64,000 nucleotides of DNA from Pseudomonas marginalis (GCF_024169655.1 NZ_JALJWV010000001.1:3415001-3479000), one strand, 5' to 3'; shown: positions 9,671-20,574, counted from the stretch's first letter. Numbers and translations: made by a program. Notes: generated from the sequence alone by a model not told the origin.

Positions 9671-10087
9671 TCAGGCCGGAAAATTGCCGCGCAGCGCCTC
9701 AAGCCCACCGCTGTAGACGCCGGCAAACAGCGCCTCCACCGCCTCGTCCGTGGTGCCCGCTGCCGCGGTAAACACCCCCGACCATGTCACCTTCGCCGAC
9801 GACTCCGTCAGGGCTTCCACCTGCAACGTCGCCAAGTAGGCACTCACCGGAAACGGTGACTCCACGATGGTGTAGCTGTAAGTGCGCGCCACGTTATCAA
9901 AGGTCTGCAAACGCTCCACCACCACACCACCATCGGCGGTTTGCAGGTGACGCACGCGCCCACCTTCGCTCGGTTCGCTCTTGACGATCAGCGGCAGCCA
10001 GTCCGGCAAGGCGTTAAAACCGCCGACCAATTGCCACACCTGATCGGCCGAAACCGGGACTTCAATGACAGAAGAAGCTGTAGGCAC
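9671..10087 (-). CDS. SRPBCC-fold (polyketide cyclase/START-like) protein
   Basis: A 138-residue single-domain protein with the SRPBCC pattern: VIEVPVSADQVWQLVGGF at the N-terminus, LPDWLPLI, and a C-terminal helix. Such proteins bind a hydrophobic ligand; no specific activity can be assigned. I chose a GTG start at 10085-10087 because GGAG lies eight bases upstream and no in-frame ATG is suitable; the 26-codon open extension has no ribosome site. It stands alone, convergent with the sensor kinase gene, with a short REP-like scrap (ACCTCCCACATTGGAGC) near 9633 between them. Confidence 0.75.
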   Translation of the reverse strand: MPTASSVIEVPVSADQVWQLVGGFNALPDWLPLIVKSEPSEGGRVRHLQTADGGVVVERLQTFDNVARTYSYTIVESPFPVSAYLATLQVEALTESSAKVTWSGVFTAAAGTTDEAVEALFAGVYSGGLEALRGNFPA

Positions 10088-10157
10088 AATCAATACTCCA
10101 GACAATAAAAATTCAGATCGCCAGATCCATCGCACCGACAGTCGCTGGCGACCGGGG

Positions 10158-10340
10158 TTAAACACTGTACGCCAGCCGATTCGTCACTTCACCCAGATTC
10201 GTGGTGCGACGGAGGCTCGATAAGCCCCTGCGCTCCTGACCATTCGTCGCCTTGTTTTCAGGCCCGGCGCAGACACTCTGCGTAGCCTCGTTCTGAAACC
10301 CGCACGCCAGAGCCGCCAAACAGCCCAAACAGCTGCCCAT
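10158..10340 (-). other. Possible dispersed repeat or small ORF in the 10088-10479 gap
   Basis: The 392-base gap before the secreted-protein gene holds a 60-codon minus-strand frame with no convincing ribosome site. Its translation (for example QERRGLSSLRRTTNLGEV) looks like short hypothetical proteins I recall appearing repeatedly in Pseudomonas annotations, which suggests a dispersed intergenic element rather than a gene. This is memory-based, not proven. The rest of the gap has short inverted repeats, including one around 10378-10412. Confidence 0.3.
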
Positions 10341-10423
10341 ACGCGGTGCAGCAACTCGTTCTGTACCTGTTAAAAATGACAGTTGTAGGCCTGCTGACGG
10401 CGGCCTTCACTGTTACGCAAGGC

Positions 10424-10449
10424 CTGCGGGGCGTCCTTGTCCCCCGCAG
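10424..10449. other. Leader hairpin ahead of the secreted-protein gene
   Basis: A perfect 8-base inverted repeat, CTGCGGGG at 10424-10431 and CCCCGCAG at 10442-10449, has a 10-base loop and ends 30 bases before the ATG at 10480. There is no T-run, so it is not a classic terminator. It may shape the mRNA leader; function is unknown. Confidence 0.4.
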
Positions 10450-10479
10450 ATGGTTTCACCCACCAGGGAAGGACAGCCC

Positions 10480-11733
10480 ATGCAGCGCACATTCAAGAAG
10501 CTAATGGTTCCAGTGCTATTAAGTGTTGGCGTATCGTTTTGCGGACATAGCGCAAGCGCCAACGCAGCCACATTCGTCAGTTCAGGTCACGCGGCCGGAC
10601 CGCAATGCGCGACCTCCGGGATCAACGACAATGGTCAGGCGGTCGGTAACTGCAACTCGGCGACGCCGAGTACCAACCCCAACCCGTGGTTCTCATCGAC
10701 ACTGGCAGGTCCCCAACAAGTGCTGTTGCCATTGGTCACGGGACAACCGTGCAGCGTCAGCGCAATTGCCAACAATGGCTGGATGGTGGGGCTGTGCGCC
10801 AATGTCGGCAATGTCGCTTTGGGCGTGTATTGGAACGCGGCGACGCCCGGCAACCCGCCGACCGCCATGGCTCCGCTGCCTTTTTCATTGCTGTTGCCGC
10901 CGCTACGCCCCGCCGACAAGCAGACAGTCCCTACTGCGCAAAACCAGAACGGTATGGTGCTCGCACAGAGCCTGAGTGCAAACGAACAGGCAACGGTGGT
11001 GGTCTATGCTGCGGGTAGCGCGACGCCACAGCGTGTATCGGGCTGGGGTAACAACTGCTCCGGTGTGGACCTGACTGAAACCTTGACGAATGGCTGGCCA
11101 CGCATCCTCATGAATTGCCCAGGAGCGAACGGTACGCCTGAGATCACCTCGGCCAGTTGGAGCGGGAGTGGATTTTCCCTCGTGACGCCGCCGCTTCCGG
11201 CAGGCGCCAGCTACTGTGAGGCCGTGGACATGAACGATGCGGGTCAGTTCGTCGGCACCTGCACGTTCCCCGGTTCGTCCCCCGATACGCTCCAGACCGC
11301 CTATTGGGCCTCTGCAACTAGCACACCGTTGCTGCTGACAATGCCGTTGAATGCACAGAACGTGGCAATGGCAATCAATGCCCGTGGGCATGTGGTGGCC
11401 TATGGCAGGAACCCTTTGGGCCTCCTGACACTTCTCTTCTGGCCAGACCCCACCAACTCTTTCACCGTAGCGCCCATCCAGCCATTGCCGGGCAGTAATC
11501 AGACCAACTTTGCAGGTTTTGGGGATAACGACAGCGTCGCCATGACTTGCCTGAACAGTAACCAATACCCCACTGCCTGCAGTTGGACGCCCTCGGGAGG
11601 CACCGTATCCGTGGTGGGTCTTGGCGGAACGTCCAGCGAGTCGAGCGGCATTTCGCCTAGCGGCGTATTTATTTTTGGTACGGCGACGGATACCTCCAAC
11701 GATTTCAATGCGGTGGGAGCTACGTTGCCCTGA
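10480..11733 (+). CDS. Secreted repeat protein, HAF-repeat-like (unknown function)
   Basis: 417 residues with a clear Sec signal peptide (basic MQRTFKK, hydrophobic core, ASANA cleavage region near 27-31). The mature part consists of recurring units of about 45-60 residues with motifs such as GINDNGQAVGNC, AIANNGWMVGLC, MNDAGQFVGTC and INARGHVVAYG. This fits the HAF/beta-propeller-like repeats of extracellular proteins. The cysteines are probably disulfide-bonded. The start is fixed by AAGGA six bases upstream. No catalytic motif is recognised. A second small secreted protein follows after 57 bases and may belong to the same unit. Confidence 0.7.
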   Translation: MQRTFKKLMVPVLLSVGVSFCGHSASANAATFVSSGHAAGPQCATSGINDNGQAVGNCNSATPSTNPNPWFSSTLAGPQQVLLPLVTGQPCSVSAIANNGWMVGLCANVGNVALGVYWNAATPGNPPTAMAPLPFSLLLPPLRPADKQTVPTAQNQNGMVLAQSLSANEQATVVVYAAGSATPQRVSGWGNNCSGVDLTETLTNGWPRILMNCPGANGTPEITSASWSGSGFSLVTPPLPAGASYCEAVDMNDAGQFVGTCTFPGSSPDTLQTAYWASATSTPLLLTMPLNAQNVAMAINARGHVVAYGRNPLGLLTLLFWPDPTNSFTVAPIQPLPGSNQTNFAGFGDNDSVAMTCLNSNQYPTACSWTPSGGTVSVVGLGGTSSESSGISPSGVFIFGTATDTSNDFNAVGATLP

Positions 11734-11790
11734 ACAAGGAGCCCGTTTTGCGGCGTGGCCTGGCACAGACTGTTAAGTTGGAGGTGCGTG

Positions 11791-12024
11791 ATGTCTCACA
11801 GACTACCGGCAAAACTCCCGGTCGCAATGTTATTTGCAATAGCTAGCACGTTGGCTGCGGATGCGATGGCCATTCCGTTAGCCGATGGAAAAAAACAGGC
11901 GTACCTGAGCTGCATAGCGAAACACGCCGCCCCGGACCTATTGCGGAAAGGGGCTAGCCTCAAGCAGTACGAAAAGGAGCAATTGCGCTCTTCCGTTTTG
12001 CCCTGCCTGTCAATGATTCGATAA
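11791..12024 (+). CDS. Small secreted protein, unknown function
   Basis: A 77-residue protein with a signal peptide (MSHRLPAKLPVAMLFAIAST, cleavage likely near ADAMA) and a mature part of about 50 residues with two cysteines that could form one disulfide. GGAGG lies six bases before the ATG at 11791. I recognise no family. The gene is 57 bases downstream of the HAF-like protein on the same strand, which suggests joint transcription and a shared role outside the cytoplasm. Confidence 0.55.
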   Translation: MSHRLPAKLPVAMLFAIASTLAADAMAIPLADGKKQAYLSCIAKHAAPDLLRKGASLKQYEKEQLRSSVLPCLSMIR

Positions 12025-12058
12025 AAGCTGGCAAGGCCCTTTCACAACGCGCCCCCAG

Positions 12059-14454
<2,396 letters not shown>

Positions 14455-14464
14455 TTATGATTGT

Positions 14465-15823
14465 TTAGACGCTCAACAGCAGGAACTCACGCTCCCAGGA
14501 ACTGATCACCCGCTTGAAATTCTCATGCTCGGCGCGTTTGACCGCGACGTAGCCGCGCACGAACTTGTCGCCCAGGTACTGTTTGACTGTGTCGCAATCC
14601 TCCATGCGCGCCAGCGCATCTTCGAGGGTGAACGGCAGGCGCAGGTTGCGGCGCTCGTAGGCGCGACCTTCCACCGGCGCGCTCGGCTCGATCCTTTCGA
14701 TCATCCCCAGGTAACCACACAACAGGCTGGCGGCAATGGCCAGGTACGGATTGGCATCGGCGCCGGGCAGGCGGTTTTCCACGCGCATGGCGTCGGGGCT
14801 GGAGGTCGGCACGCGCAGGCCGACGGTGCGGTTTTCTTCGCCCCACTCGACGTTGACGGGTGCCGAGGTGTCCGGCAGAAAACGCCGGAACGAGTTCACG
14901 TTGGGCGCGAACATTGGCAGCAACTTGGGAATGTACTTCTGCAGGCCGCCGATGTGATGCAGGAACAGTTGGCTCATCTTGCCGTCGGCATCGACGAATA
15001 CCGGCTTGCCGGTAGCGATGTCGACCACGCTCTGATGCAAATGCATGGCGCTGCCCGGCTCGTCGGCCACCGGCTTGGCCATGAAAGTCGCGGCCACATT
15101 GTGCTTGAGCGCGGCCTCGCGCAGGGTGCGCTTGAACACGGTGATCTGGTCGGCGAGGTCGAGGGCGTCGCCATGGCGGAAGTTGATTTCCATCTGCGCC
15201 GGGCCGTCTTCGTGGATCAGCGTATCGAGGTCCAGGCCTTGGAGTTCGCACCAGTCGTAGACGTCTTCGAACAGTGGGTCGAACTCGTTGGCGGCGTCGA
15301 TGGAAAACGACTGGCGACCGGTCTCGGCGCGGCCGGAGCGGCCCACCGGGGTTTTCAGCGGCAGGTCGGGGTCTTCGCAGCGCTGAGTCAGGTAGAACTC
15401 CATTTCCGGCGCGACAATCGGCTGCCAGCCCTGCTCGGTGTAGAGCTGCAGCACCTTTTTCAGCACGTTGCGCGGCGACAGCTCGATGGGGTTGCCCTGC
15501 TTGTCGAAGGTGTCGTGGATCACGATGGCGGTGGGTTCTATGGCCCACGGCACCACATACGTAGCACTGGGTGACGGGCGGCAGACCATGTCGATGTCGG
15601 CTGGATCGAGCAGGTCGTAGTAGACATCGTCGTCGACAAAGTCCCCGGTTACCGTTTGCAGCAACACACTTTCCGGCAGGCGCATGCCTCGCTCATGCAG
15701 GAACTTGTTGGTGGGTGCAATTTTGCCGCGTGCGATGCCAGTCAAATCACTGATCACGCATTCGACTTCGGTAATCTTGTGTTCTTTCAGCCAGGCGGAC
15801 AGCTGATCGAAGGGGGCGTTCAT
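14465..15823 (-). CDS. puuA: Glutamine synthetase-family gamma-glutamylpolyamine synthetase (PuuA/SpuB type)
   Basis: 452 residues of the type I glutamine synthetase fold, with MEFYLTQRCEDPD, MAKPVADEPGSAMHLH (ATP/metal-site His region) and a C-terminal ADANPYLAIAASL segment. In this family the enzyme joins glutamate to putrescine or another polyamine using ATP, the entry reaction of glutamylated polyamine catabolism. Start at 15821-15823 with GAGG five bases upstream; the 17-codon open extension is not supported. The downstream binding protein and PuuB-like oxidase support a polyamine role rather than ammonium assimilation. Confidence 0.85.
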   Translation of the reverse strand: MNAPFDQLSAWLKEHKITEVECVISDLTGIARGKIAPTNKFLHERGMRLPESVLLQTVTGDFVDDDVYYDLLDPADIDMVCRPSPSATYVVPWAIEPTAIVIHDTFDKQGNPIELSPRNVLKKVLQLYTEQGWQPIVAPEMEFYLTQRCEDPDLPLKTPVGRSGRAETGRQSFSIDAANEFDPLFEDVYDWCELQGLDLDTLIHEDGPAQMEINFRHGDALDLADQITVFKRTLREAALKHNVAATFMAKPVADEPGSAMHLHQSVVDIATGKPVFVDADGKMSQLFLHHIGGLQKYIPKLLPMFAPNVNSFRRFLPDTSAPVNVEWGEENRTVGLRVPTSSPDAMRVENRLPGADANPYLAIAASLLCGYLGMIERIEPSAPVEGRAYERRNLRLPFTLEDALARMEDCDTVKQYLGDKFVRGYVAVKRAEHENFKRVISSWEREFLLLSV

Positions 15824-15961
15824 AAGGACCTCGTCATGGGTGGGAGACTGCACCGGCTTGTACTCCCGGCGCATTGAGGTCTATCTTGGGCTCGCCGCAC
15901 CACGGCATCTATCCACTTTGCACCGAACACAACGCACCAATAGAGTGCGACCAGGTTCCCC

Positions 15962-16858
15962 ATGACACAGGCTACCGCTTTGCGCGTACAGGCCTTCACC
16001 ACCGGTGATGTGGCCGCCCAATGCCGTGCGACACCCGGCTGGGTGCAGCACTACCAGCAGATGTCCCCCGGGCATTTCGCCGGGCAGATTCGCTACCTCG
16101 ACCTGCAAGGTGTGGAGGTCTACGAAGAGTGCATGAACACCCGGGTGGAGCAGCATTTCAACGCGCCGCCGGGGGCGCTGGCGTTCTGTTTCGACGGCAG
16201 CGACAACGCGCTGTACCTGCTCAATGGCGAGAGCCGCAACACCTGGATCACCCCAGAGAACTACCGCGAAGTCGCGGTGGTGTTCGGGCCGCAGTTCGTG
16301 CAGCGCCATGGGCTGGATGTGGCGAAACTCGAAGGCTTGTTCATGGCGCCGCTGAGCGGCCAGCAGAATGCGCTGTTCACCCGTTGGCTCAGTGGCACCC
16401 TGACCCGGTTATCCGCCACCACCGACCCGATCTGCCGCGATGCCCTCACCCAGCAGTTGCTCGACGACTGCCTGTTCATTCTCGACAACGCCTGCGTGTG
16501 CCTGGACCGCCAGTCATTGCAGCGGCGCAGCGAAGAGCGCCGGCTGATGACGCGCATTGGCGAATGGGCGGTAGATGCAGCGGATGACGCCGTCAACCTA
16601 CTGGAACTGGCGCAGATCGCCGGTGTGCCGTTGCGCCAGTTGCAACAGGGCTTCAAGACCTACACCGGGATGAGCCCGGCGCAGTGGTTGCGCTTGCGCC
16701 GCTTGAACGGGGCAAGGCGGGAGTTGTTGAGTTCAACCGGGGCCACGGTGGCGGAAGTGGCGATGAACTGGTCGTTCTGGCATTTGGGGCGATTTTCCAA
16801 TAGCTACCAGGCACTGTTCAAAGAACTGCCGAGCGCAACCCTCAAGCGCTCCCTTTGA
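15962..16858 (+). CDS. AraC-family transcriptional regulator
   Basis: A 298-residue regulator with an N-terminal cupin-like sensor region and a C-terminal double helix-turn-helix (about 215-298), including LAQIAGVPLRQLQQGFKTYT and the second helix pair ending WSFWHLGRFSNSYQALF, typical of AraC/XylS proteins. It is divergent from the polyamine genes across 138 bases and is a plausible activator of them, but no effector is evident. It converges on the acoC end across the REP region. Confidence 0.82.
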   Translation: MTQATALRVQAFTTGDVAAQCRATPGWVQHYQQMSPGHFAGQIRYLDLQGVEVYEECMNTRVEQHFNAPPGALAFCFDGSDNALYLLNGESRNTWITPENYREVAVVFGPQFVQRHGLDVAKLEGLFMAPLSGQQNALFTRWLSGTLTRLSATTDPICRDALTQQLLDDCLFILDNACVCLDRQSLQRRSEERRLMTRIGEWAVDAADDAVNLLELAQIAGVPLRQLQQGFKTYTGMSPAQWLRLRRLNGARRELLSSTGATVAEVAMNWSFWHLGRFSNSYQALFKELPSATLKRSL

Positions 16859-16873
16859 AATGCAATCTAAATG

Positions 16874-16959
16874 GTGGGAGGGGGCTTGCCCCGATGGCGG
16901 AGGAACAGCCAGCTTATCTGTAGCTGACCCGCCGCTATCGGGGGCAAGCCCCCTCCCAC
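16874..16959. repeat. REP pair, first of two near-identical copies
   Basis: Inverted REP units with GTGGGAGGGGGCTTGCCCC on the left and GGGGCAAGCCCCCTCCCAC on the right, enclosing about 45 bases. They lie between the convergent araC-type and acoC genes and could act as a bidirectional transcription end. The same unit, including the enclosed spacer, recurs at 17108. Confidence 0.85.
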
Positions 16960-17107
16960 AGTTTGATTGCGGGGTGTCAGCCCCGTCCCAGTGGCGCGAG
17001 TGACCACGCGATCATGGTTGGCTCGGTGAAGAACCTCATCGTGCCCCGGCAGAACGCCGGGCCACTGGTGTATTGCCCATGCCAGCCTAAGCCACACACA
17101 AAACTTT

Positions 17108-17209
17108 GTGGGAGGGGGCTTGCCCCCGATGGCGGAGGAACAGCCAGCTTATCTGTAGCTGACCCACCGCTATCGGGGGCAAGTCGAATCGTCGCACCGC
17201 CCCTCCCAC
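17108..17209. repeat. REP pair, second copy with a disrupted right arm
   Basis: This repeats the preceding pair almost base for base, including the enclosed spacer reading AGGAACAGCCAGCTTATCTG. In the right arm about 16 bases (TCGAATCGTCGCACCG) interrupt the GGGGCAAG...CCCCTCCCAC sequence. The two copies are about 150 bases apart and look like a local duplication followed by a small insertion. Confidence 0.8.
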
Positions 17210-17220
17210 ATTGGACTGCA

Positions 17221-18324
17221 TCAAGGCTGGGCGTTGAGGAAGGTTGCCATCAGTTGATTGACTCGCTCCGCCGCCTCCAACTGCACCATATGCCCCTGCC
17301 CCGGCAGGATTTCCACCTGGGCCTCAAGCCCCTCGGCATGCCTGGCCGGGATGATTGCATCATCGCTGCCCCAGATCACCAGGCTTGGCTGCTGCCCCAC
17401 GACGTTGCGCAAATCCAGCTGCTGCCGCCCGCCATCAAAGAGCTGGGCATTGAGTTGGCGCAACGCCTGATCCACGCCTTCCAGGCGCTTGAACTTGAGC
17501 ATGTCTTCGAGCATCTGCCGGGTGACCAGCGCCGGGTCGCTGAACAGTTGCACCAGTTGCGGCTTGAGCGCGTTGCGGTTGTTGGCCTCGGTGAAGCCTT
17601 GCAGGTAATCGCCGTTGATATCAGGCCCCAGGCCGGCGCTGGCGATCAGGGTCAGCGAAGCCACACGCGCGGGTGCCTGGCTCGCCACTGTCAGGCTCAC
17701 CAGACCGCCCATGGAATGCCCGGCCAGGTGTACGCGGTCGAGCGTGAGATGATCGAGCAACGCCAACACCGCCTGGCTCAGTTCCTCGGCATCGGCGCTG
17801 TGCAACTGCTTGCCCGACTCGCCATGCCCCGGCAAATCCAATGCAATCACGCGTCGCTCCGTCGCCAGGGCCGGGTGGTTGAACAGCCAGTTATTCAAGT
17901 CGCCGCCAAACCCGTGGACCAGCACCAGCGGCGTGCCGCCCTCACCGAGGTCGAGATAGCGCAACAGCCGCCCGCCCACCTCGACTTTCTGCGCGCTGGG
18001 CCCGGACGCTTGCGCCTCGGCCGCACTCGACACGAAGCTGGCCTGGAAACGCTCGATCACCGCATCAATCTCGGCTTCCGTGGCCTCGCCCTCCACCACA
18101 ATCCCGAGCAGCGCGCCCACCGGCAAGGTCTCGTCGCTCAGCGCCAGCACACGCCGCAGCACACCACTGAACGGCGCCTCGACGCTGCTGGAGATCTTGT
18201 CGGTCTCGACGTCGAGCACTTCTTCGCCCTTCTCCACCCGGTCGCCCGGCTGTTTGAGCCAGACATCCACCCGGCCTTCGGTCATCGACAAGCCCCATTT
18301 GGGCATGGTCAAGGTATGGATCAT
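17221..18324 (-). CDS. acoC: Acetoin dehydrogenase E2, dihydrolipoamide acetyltransferase AcoC
   Basis: 367 residues: an N-terminal lipoyl domain (about 1-80) with the modified lysine Lys43 in VETDKISS, a linker rich in Ala and Ser, then an alpha/beta-hydrolase domain (about 115-367) with the nucleophile Ser204 in GHSMGG, an acid region near WGSDDAIIP, and the His in LPGQGHM. This lipoyl-hydrolase plan is typical of AcoC, which replaces the usual E2 catalytic domain. It accepts the acetyl group from E1 to make acetyl-CoA. It overlaps acoB by four bases. No E3 (lpd) gene follows; transcription would run into the REP region. Confidence 0.93.
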   Translation of the reverse strand: MIHTLTMPKWGLSMTEGRVDVWLKQPGDRVEKGEEVLDVETDKISSSVEAPFSGVLRRVLALSDETLPVGALLGIVVEGEATEAEIDAVIERFQASFVSSAAEAQASGPSAQKVEVGGRLLRYLDLGEGGTPLVLVHGFGGDLNNWLFNHPALATERRVIALDLPGHGESGKQLHSADAEELSQAVLALLDHLTLDRVHLAGHSMGGLVSLTVASQAPARVASLTLIASAGLGPDINGDYLQGFTEANNRNALKPQLVQLFSDPALVTRQMLEDMLKFKRLEGVDQALRQLNAQLFDGGRQQLDLRNVVGQQPSLVIWGSDDAIIPARHAEGLEAQVEILPGQGHMVQLEAAERVNQLMATFLNAQP

Positions 18325-19340
18325 GCGGCATTCCTCTTGTCGGCGATCTTCAACACCGCGGCTTCGATCTTCGCGGCGTTGGGGATGTACAGGTCTTCCA
18401 GCGCATCGGAGAACGGCACCGGCGTGTGCGGCGCGGTGACCATTTCGATCGGCGCGCGCAAGAATGAAAACCCGCGCTGCGCCACCAGCGCACTGATGTC
18501 GGTGGCAATCGAACAGCGCGGGTTGGACTCGTCGATCACCACCAGGCGCCCGGTTTTCTCCACGCTTTCGAGGATGCTGTCTTCGTCCAGGGGGCTGGTG
18601 GTGCGCAGGTCCAGCACTTCGCAGTCGATGCCCTGGCGCGCCAGGTTGGCGGCGGCTTCCAGGGCGATGTGCACCATGCGCCCGTAGGTGACCAGGGTCA
18701 CGTCATTGCCTTCGCGCACATAGTTGGCTTCGCCGAAGGGCACGGTGTACATCTCCTCCGGCACTTCGCCCTGCAGGCTGTAGAGCATTTTGTGTTCGAG
18801 AAAGATCACCGGGTCGTTGTCGCGGATCGCCTGGATCAGCATGCCCTTGGCGTCATAGGGCGTGGCCGGGCACACCACCTTGAGGCCGGGGATGTGCGTC
18901 CACATCGAGGTGAGCATCTGCGAGTGCTGCGCGGCGGCGCGCAGGCCGGCGCCGTACATGGCGCGCACCACCAGCGGCGTGGTGGTCTTGCCGCCGAACA
19001 TGTAGCGGAACTTGGCGGCCTGGTTGAGCAACTGGTCGAGGCAGCAGCCGATAAAATCGACGAACATCAACTCGCACACCGGGCGCATGCCCCGGGTGGC
19101 CGCGCCGACCGCCATGCCGACGTAGCCGACTTCGGACAACGGCGCATCCAAGACGCGGTCGGGAAACTCCGGATACAGGCCCTTGGTCACGCCCAGTACA
19201 CCGCCCCAGGCGTCCTGTTCACCCGGGGAGCCGGTGCCGCCGGACACGTCCTGGCCGATGATGAATACACTCTGGTCCCGGCGCATTTCCTGGGCCAGGG
19301 CTTCGTTGATTGCCTGCTGATAACTGATTTTTCGAGCCAT
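18321..19340 (-). CDS. acoB: Acetoin dehydrogenase E1 component beta subunit AcoB
   Basis: 339-residue transketolase-like pyrimidine/C-terminal domain protein of the alpha-ketoacid dehydrogenase beta family (YQQAINEALAQEMRRD, IGQDVSGGTGSPGEQDAWGG, then LRTTSPLD). With AcoA it forms the E1 tetramer that cleaves acetoin with thiamine diphosphate. The start is the ATG at 19338-19340 with GGAG eight bases upstream. It follows acoA after a 39-base gap and overlaps acoC. Confidence 0.93.
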   Translation of the reverse strand: MARKISYQQAINEALAQEMRRDQSVFIIGQDVSGGTGSPGEQDAWGGVLGVTKGLYPEFPDRVLDAPLSEVGYVGMAVGAATRGMRPVCELMFVDFIGCCLDQLLNQAAKFRYMFGGKTTTPLVVRAMYGAGLRAAAQHSQMLTSMWTHIPGLKVVCPATPYDAKGMLIQAIRDNDPVIFLEHKMLYSLQGEVPEEMYTVPFGEANYVREGNDVTLVTYGRMVHIALEAAANLARQGIDCEVLDLRTTSPLDEDSILESVEKTGRLVVIDESNPRCSIATDISALVAQRGFSFLRAPIEMVTAPHTPVPFSDALEDLYIPNAAKIEAAVLKIADKRNAA

Positions 19341-19379
19341 GATCAATTCTCCACGGATTGTTTTTGTAGTGGGTGGCGA

Positions 19380-20357
19380 TTAGCGGTAAGCAACATAGAC
19401 ATCGCTGAGCAGATCGGAGGCCTGGGGCTTGGGATCGGACTTGGCCAGGCGCACAGCGTCTTCGATCAGTTGCGCGACCTCCGCGTCGACGCGCTCGAAT
19501 TGCGCGGCATCGAGCCAGCCTTCGGCGCTGCAGCGTTGGCGAAACAGCACCAGGCAATCGTGGGATTCGCGCAGGTTCTTCACTTCATCGGGGCCGCGAT
19601 AGGTTTGCGCATCGCCTTCGAAGTGGCCGTAGAAGCGGCTCAACTTGACCTCCACCAGCGTCGGCCCCTGGCCGCTGCGCGCACGTTCCACGGCCACCCC
19701 AAGAGCCGCGTGTACGGCGAAGAAGTCATTGCCGTCGACGATCACCCCCGGCATGCCAAAACCCACGGCGCGCTCGGCGATGTCTTTGCATGCGACCGAC
19801 CAGCCCGAGCCGGTGGCTTCGGCGTAGCCGTTGTTTTCCGCGACGAACAGGCACGGCAGTTTCATGATCGCGGCCAGGTTCATTGCCTCGAACACCGCGC
19901 CCTCGTTGGAGCCGCCGTCGCCGAAAAACGCCACGGCCACGCCCTGGCTGCCCTTGAGCTTGGACGCCAGCGCCGCCCCGGCCGCCAAGGGCGCGCCGGC
20001 ACCGACGATACCGTTGGCGCCGAGCATGCCTTTCTCCTGGTCGGCAATGTGCATGGAGCCGCCCTTACCACCGCACACCCCGGTTTTCTTGCCGTAGATC
20101 TCGGCCATCATGCCGAACACGTCCACGCCCTTGGCGATGCAATGGCCGTGACCACGGTGGTTGGAGGCGATGCAGTCTTCATCGTTGAGGTGGGCCATGA
20201 CTCCGGCGGCGCTGGCTTCCTGGCCGGCATACAGGTGGACGAAACCTGGGATCTCGCCGGTGGCGAATTCCACGTGCAGGCGCTCTTCGAAATCGCGAAT
20301 AGTGCGCATCACGGTGTAGGCATGAAGCAATTGATCAGTGGACAGGTGAGTGGACAT
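19380..20357 (-). CDS. acoA: Acetoin dehydrogenase E1 component alpha subunit AcoA
   Basis: 325-residue thiamine-diphosphate-binding subunit. The motif GDGGSNEGAVFEAMNLAA with the following AENNGYA holds the Mg-ThDP ligands, and SNHRGHGHCIAKG is the phosphorylation-loop equivalent. It starts at 20355-20357 after a GGAG site. It is the first structural gene of the aco operon, about 64 bases from a good sigma-54 promoter. acoX, which precedes acoA in some pseudomonads, is absent here. Confidence 0.93.
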   Translation of the reverse strand: MSTHLSTDQLLHAYTVMRTIRDFEERLHVEFATGEIPGFVHLYAGQEASAAGVMAHLNDEDCIASNHRGHGHCIAKGVDVFGMMAEIYGKKTGVCGGKGGSMHIADQEKGMLGANGIVGAGAPLAAGAALASKLKGSQGVAVAFFGDGGSNEGAVFEAMNLAAIMKLPCLFVAENNGYAEATGSGWSVACKDIAERAVGFGMPGVIVDGNDFFAVHAALGVAVERARSGQGPTLVEVKLSRFYGHFEGDAQTYRGPDEVKNLRESHDCLVLFRQRCSAEGWLDAAQFERVDAEVAQLIEDAVRLAKSDPKPQASDLLSDVYVAYR

Positions 20358-20420
20358 CTTGTTGTTCTCCAGGTTGTCTCGACACACAAAAGACTGGCTG
20401 CGGCCAGTTACAAAGCCATC

Positions 20421-20436
20421 AGCACAGCCTGTGCCA
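20421..20436 (-). promoter_or_regulatory. Sigma-54 (-24/-12) promoter of acoABC
   Basis: On the minus strand the sequence is TGGCACAGGCTGTGCT. Against the sigma-54 consensus TGGCACG-N4-TTGCW it keeps the invariant GG and GC with 10 bases between them and matches 10 of 12 consensus bases. Transcription would begin near 20411, about 55 bases before acoA. A divergent sigma-54 activator gene (acoR) makes this assignment strong. Confidence 0.8.
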
Positions 20437-20557
20437 ACACCTCGACAAACCTGGCAAAGGCTTGATCCAGAGCAGTGCCGTGCGGTTGTGCGGCGGCGAC
20501 CGCCAACCGCAGAATGAGACGCGCCATTGCAACCTGCCCGTAACGTCTGCGGCCGAA

Positions 20558-20574
20558 TGAGACGTTGCGTCTCA
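20558..20574. promoter_or_regulatory. Putative AcoR upstream activating site
   Basis: A perfect palindrome, TGAGACG-TTG-CGTCTCA, is centred about 130-140 bases upstream of the acoA sigma-54 promoter, a usual enhancer distance. A TGAGACGCG half-site lies at 20515-20523. The TGAGAC-N5-GTCTCA pattern recurs upstream of the linked dehydrogenase gene at 23531. Confidence 0.65.

Noticed and set aside
18669..20465. Open plus-strand frame of 598 codons opposite acoA/acoB
   Set aside because: Shadow of the acetoin genes in high-GC DNA, with no ribosome site or domain.
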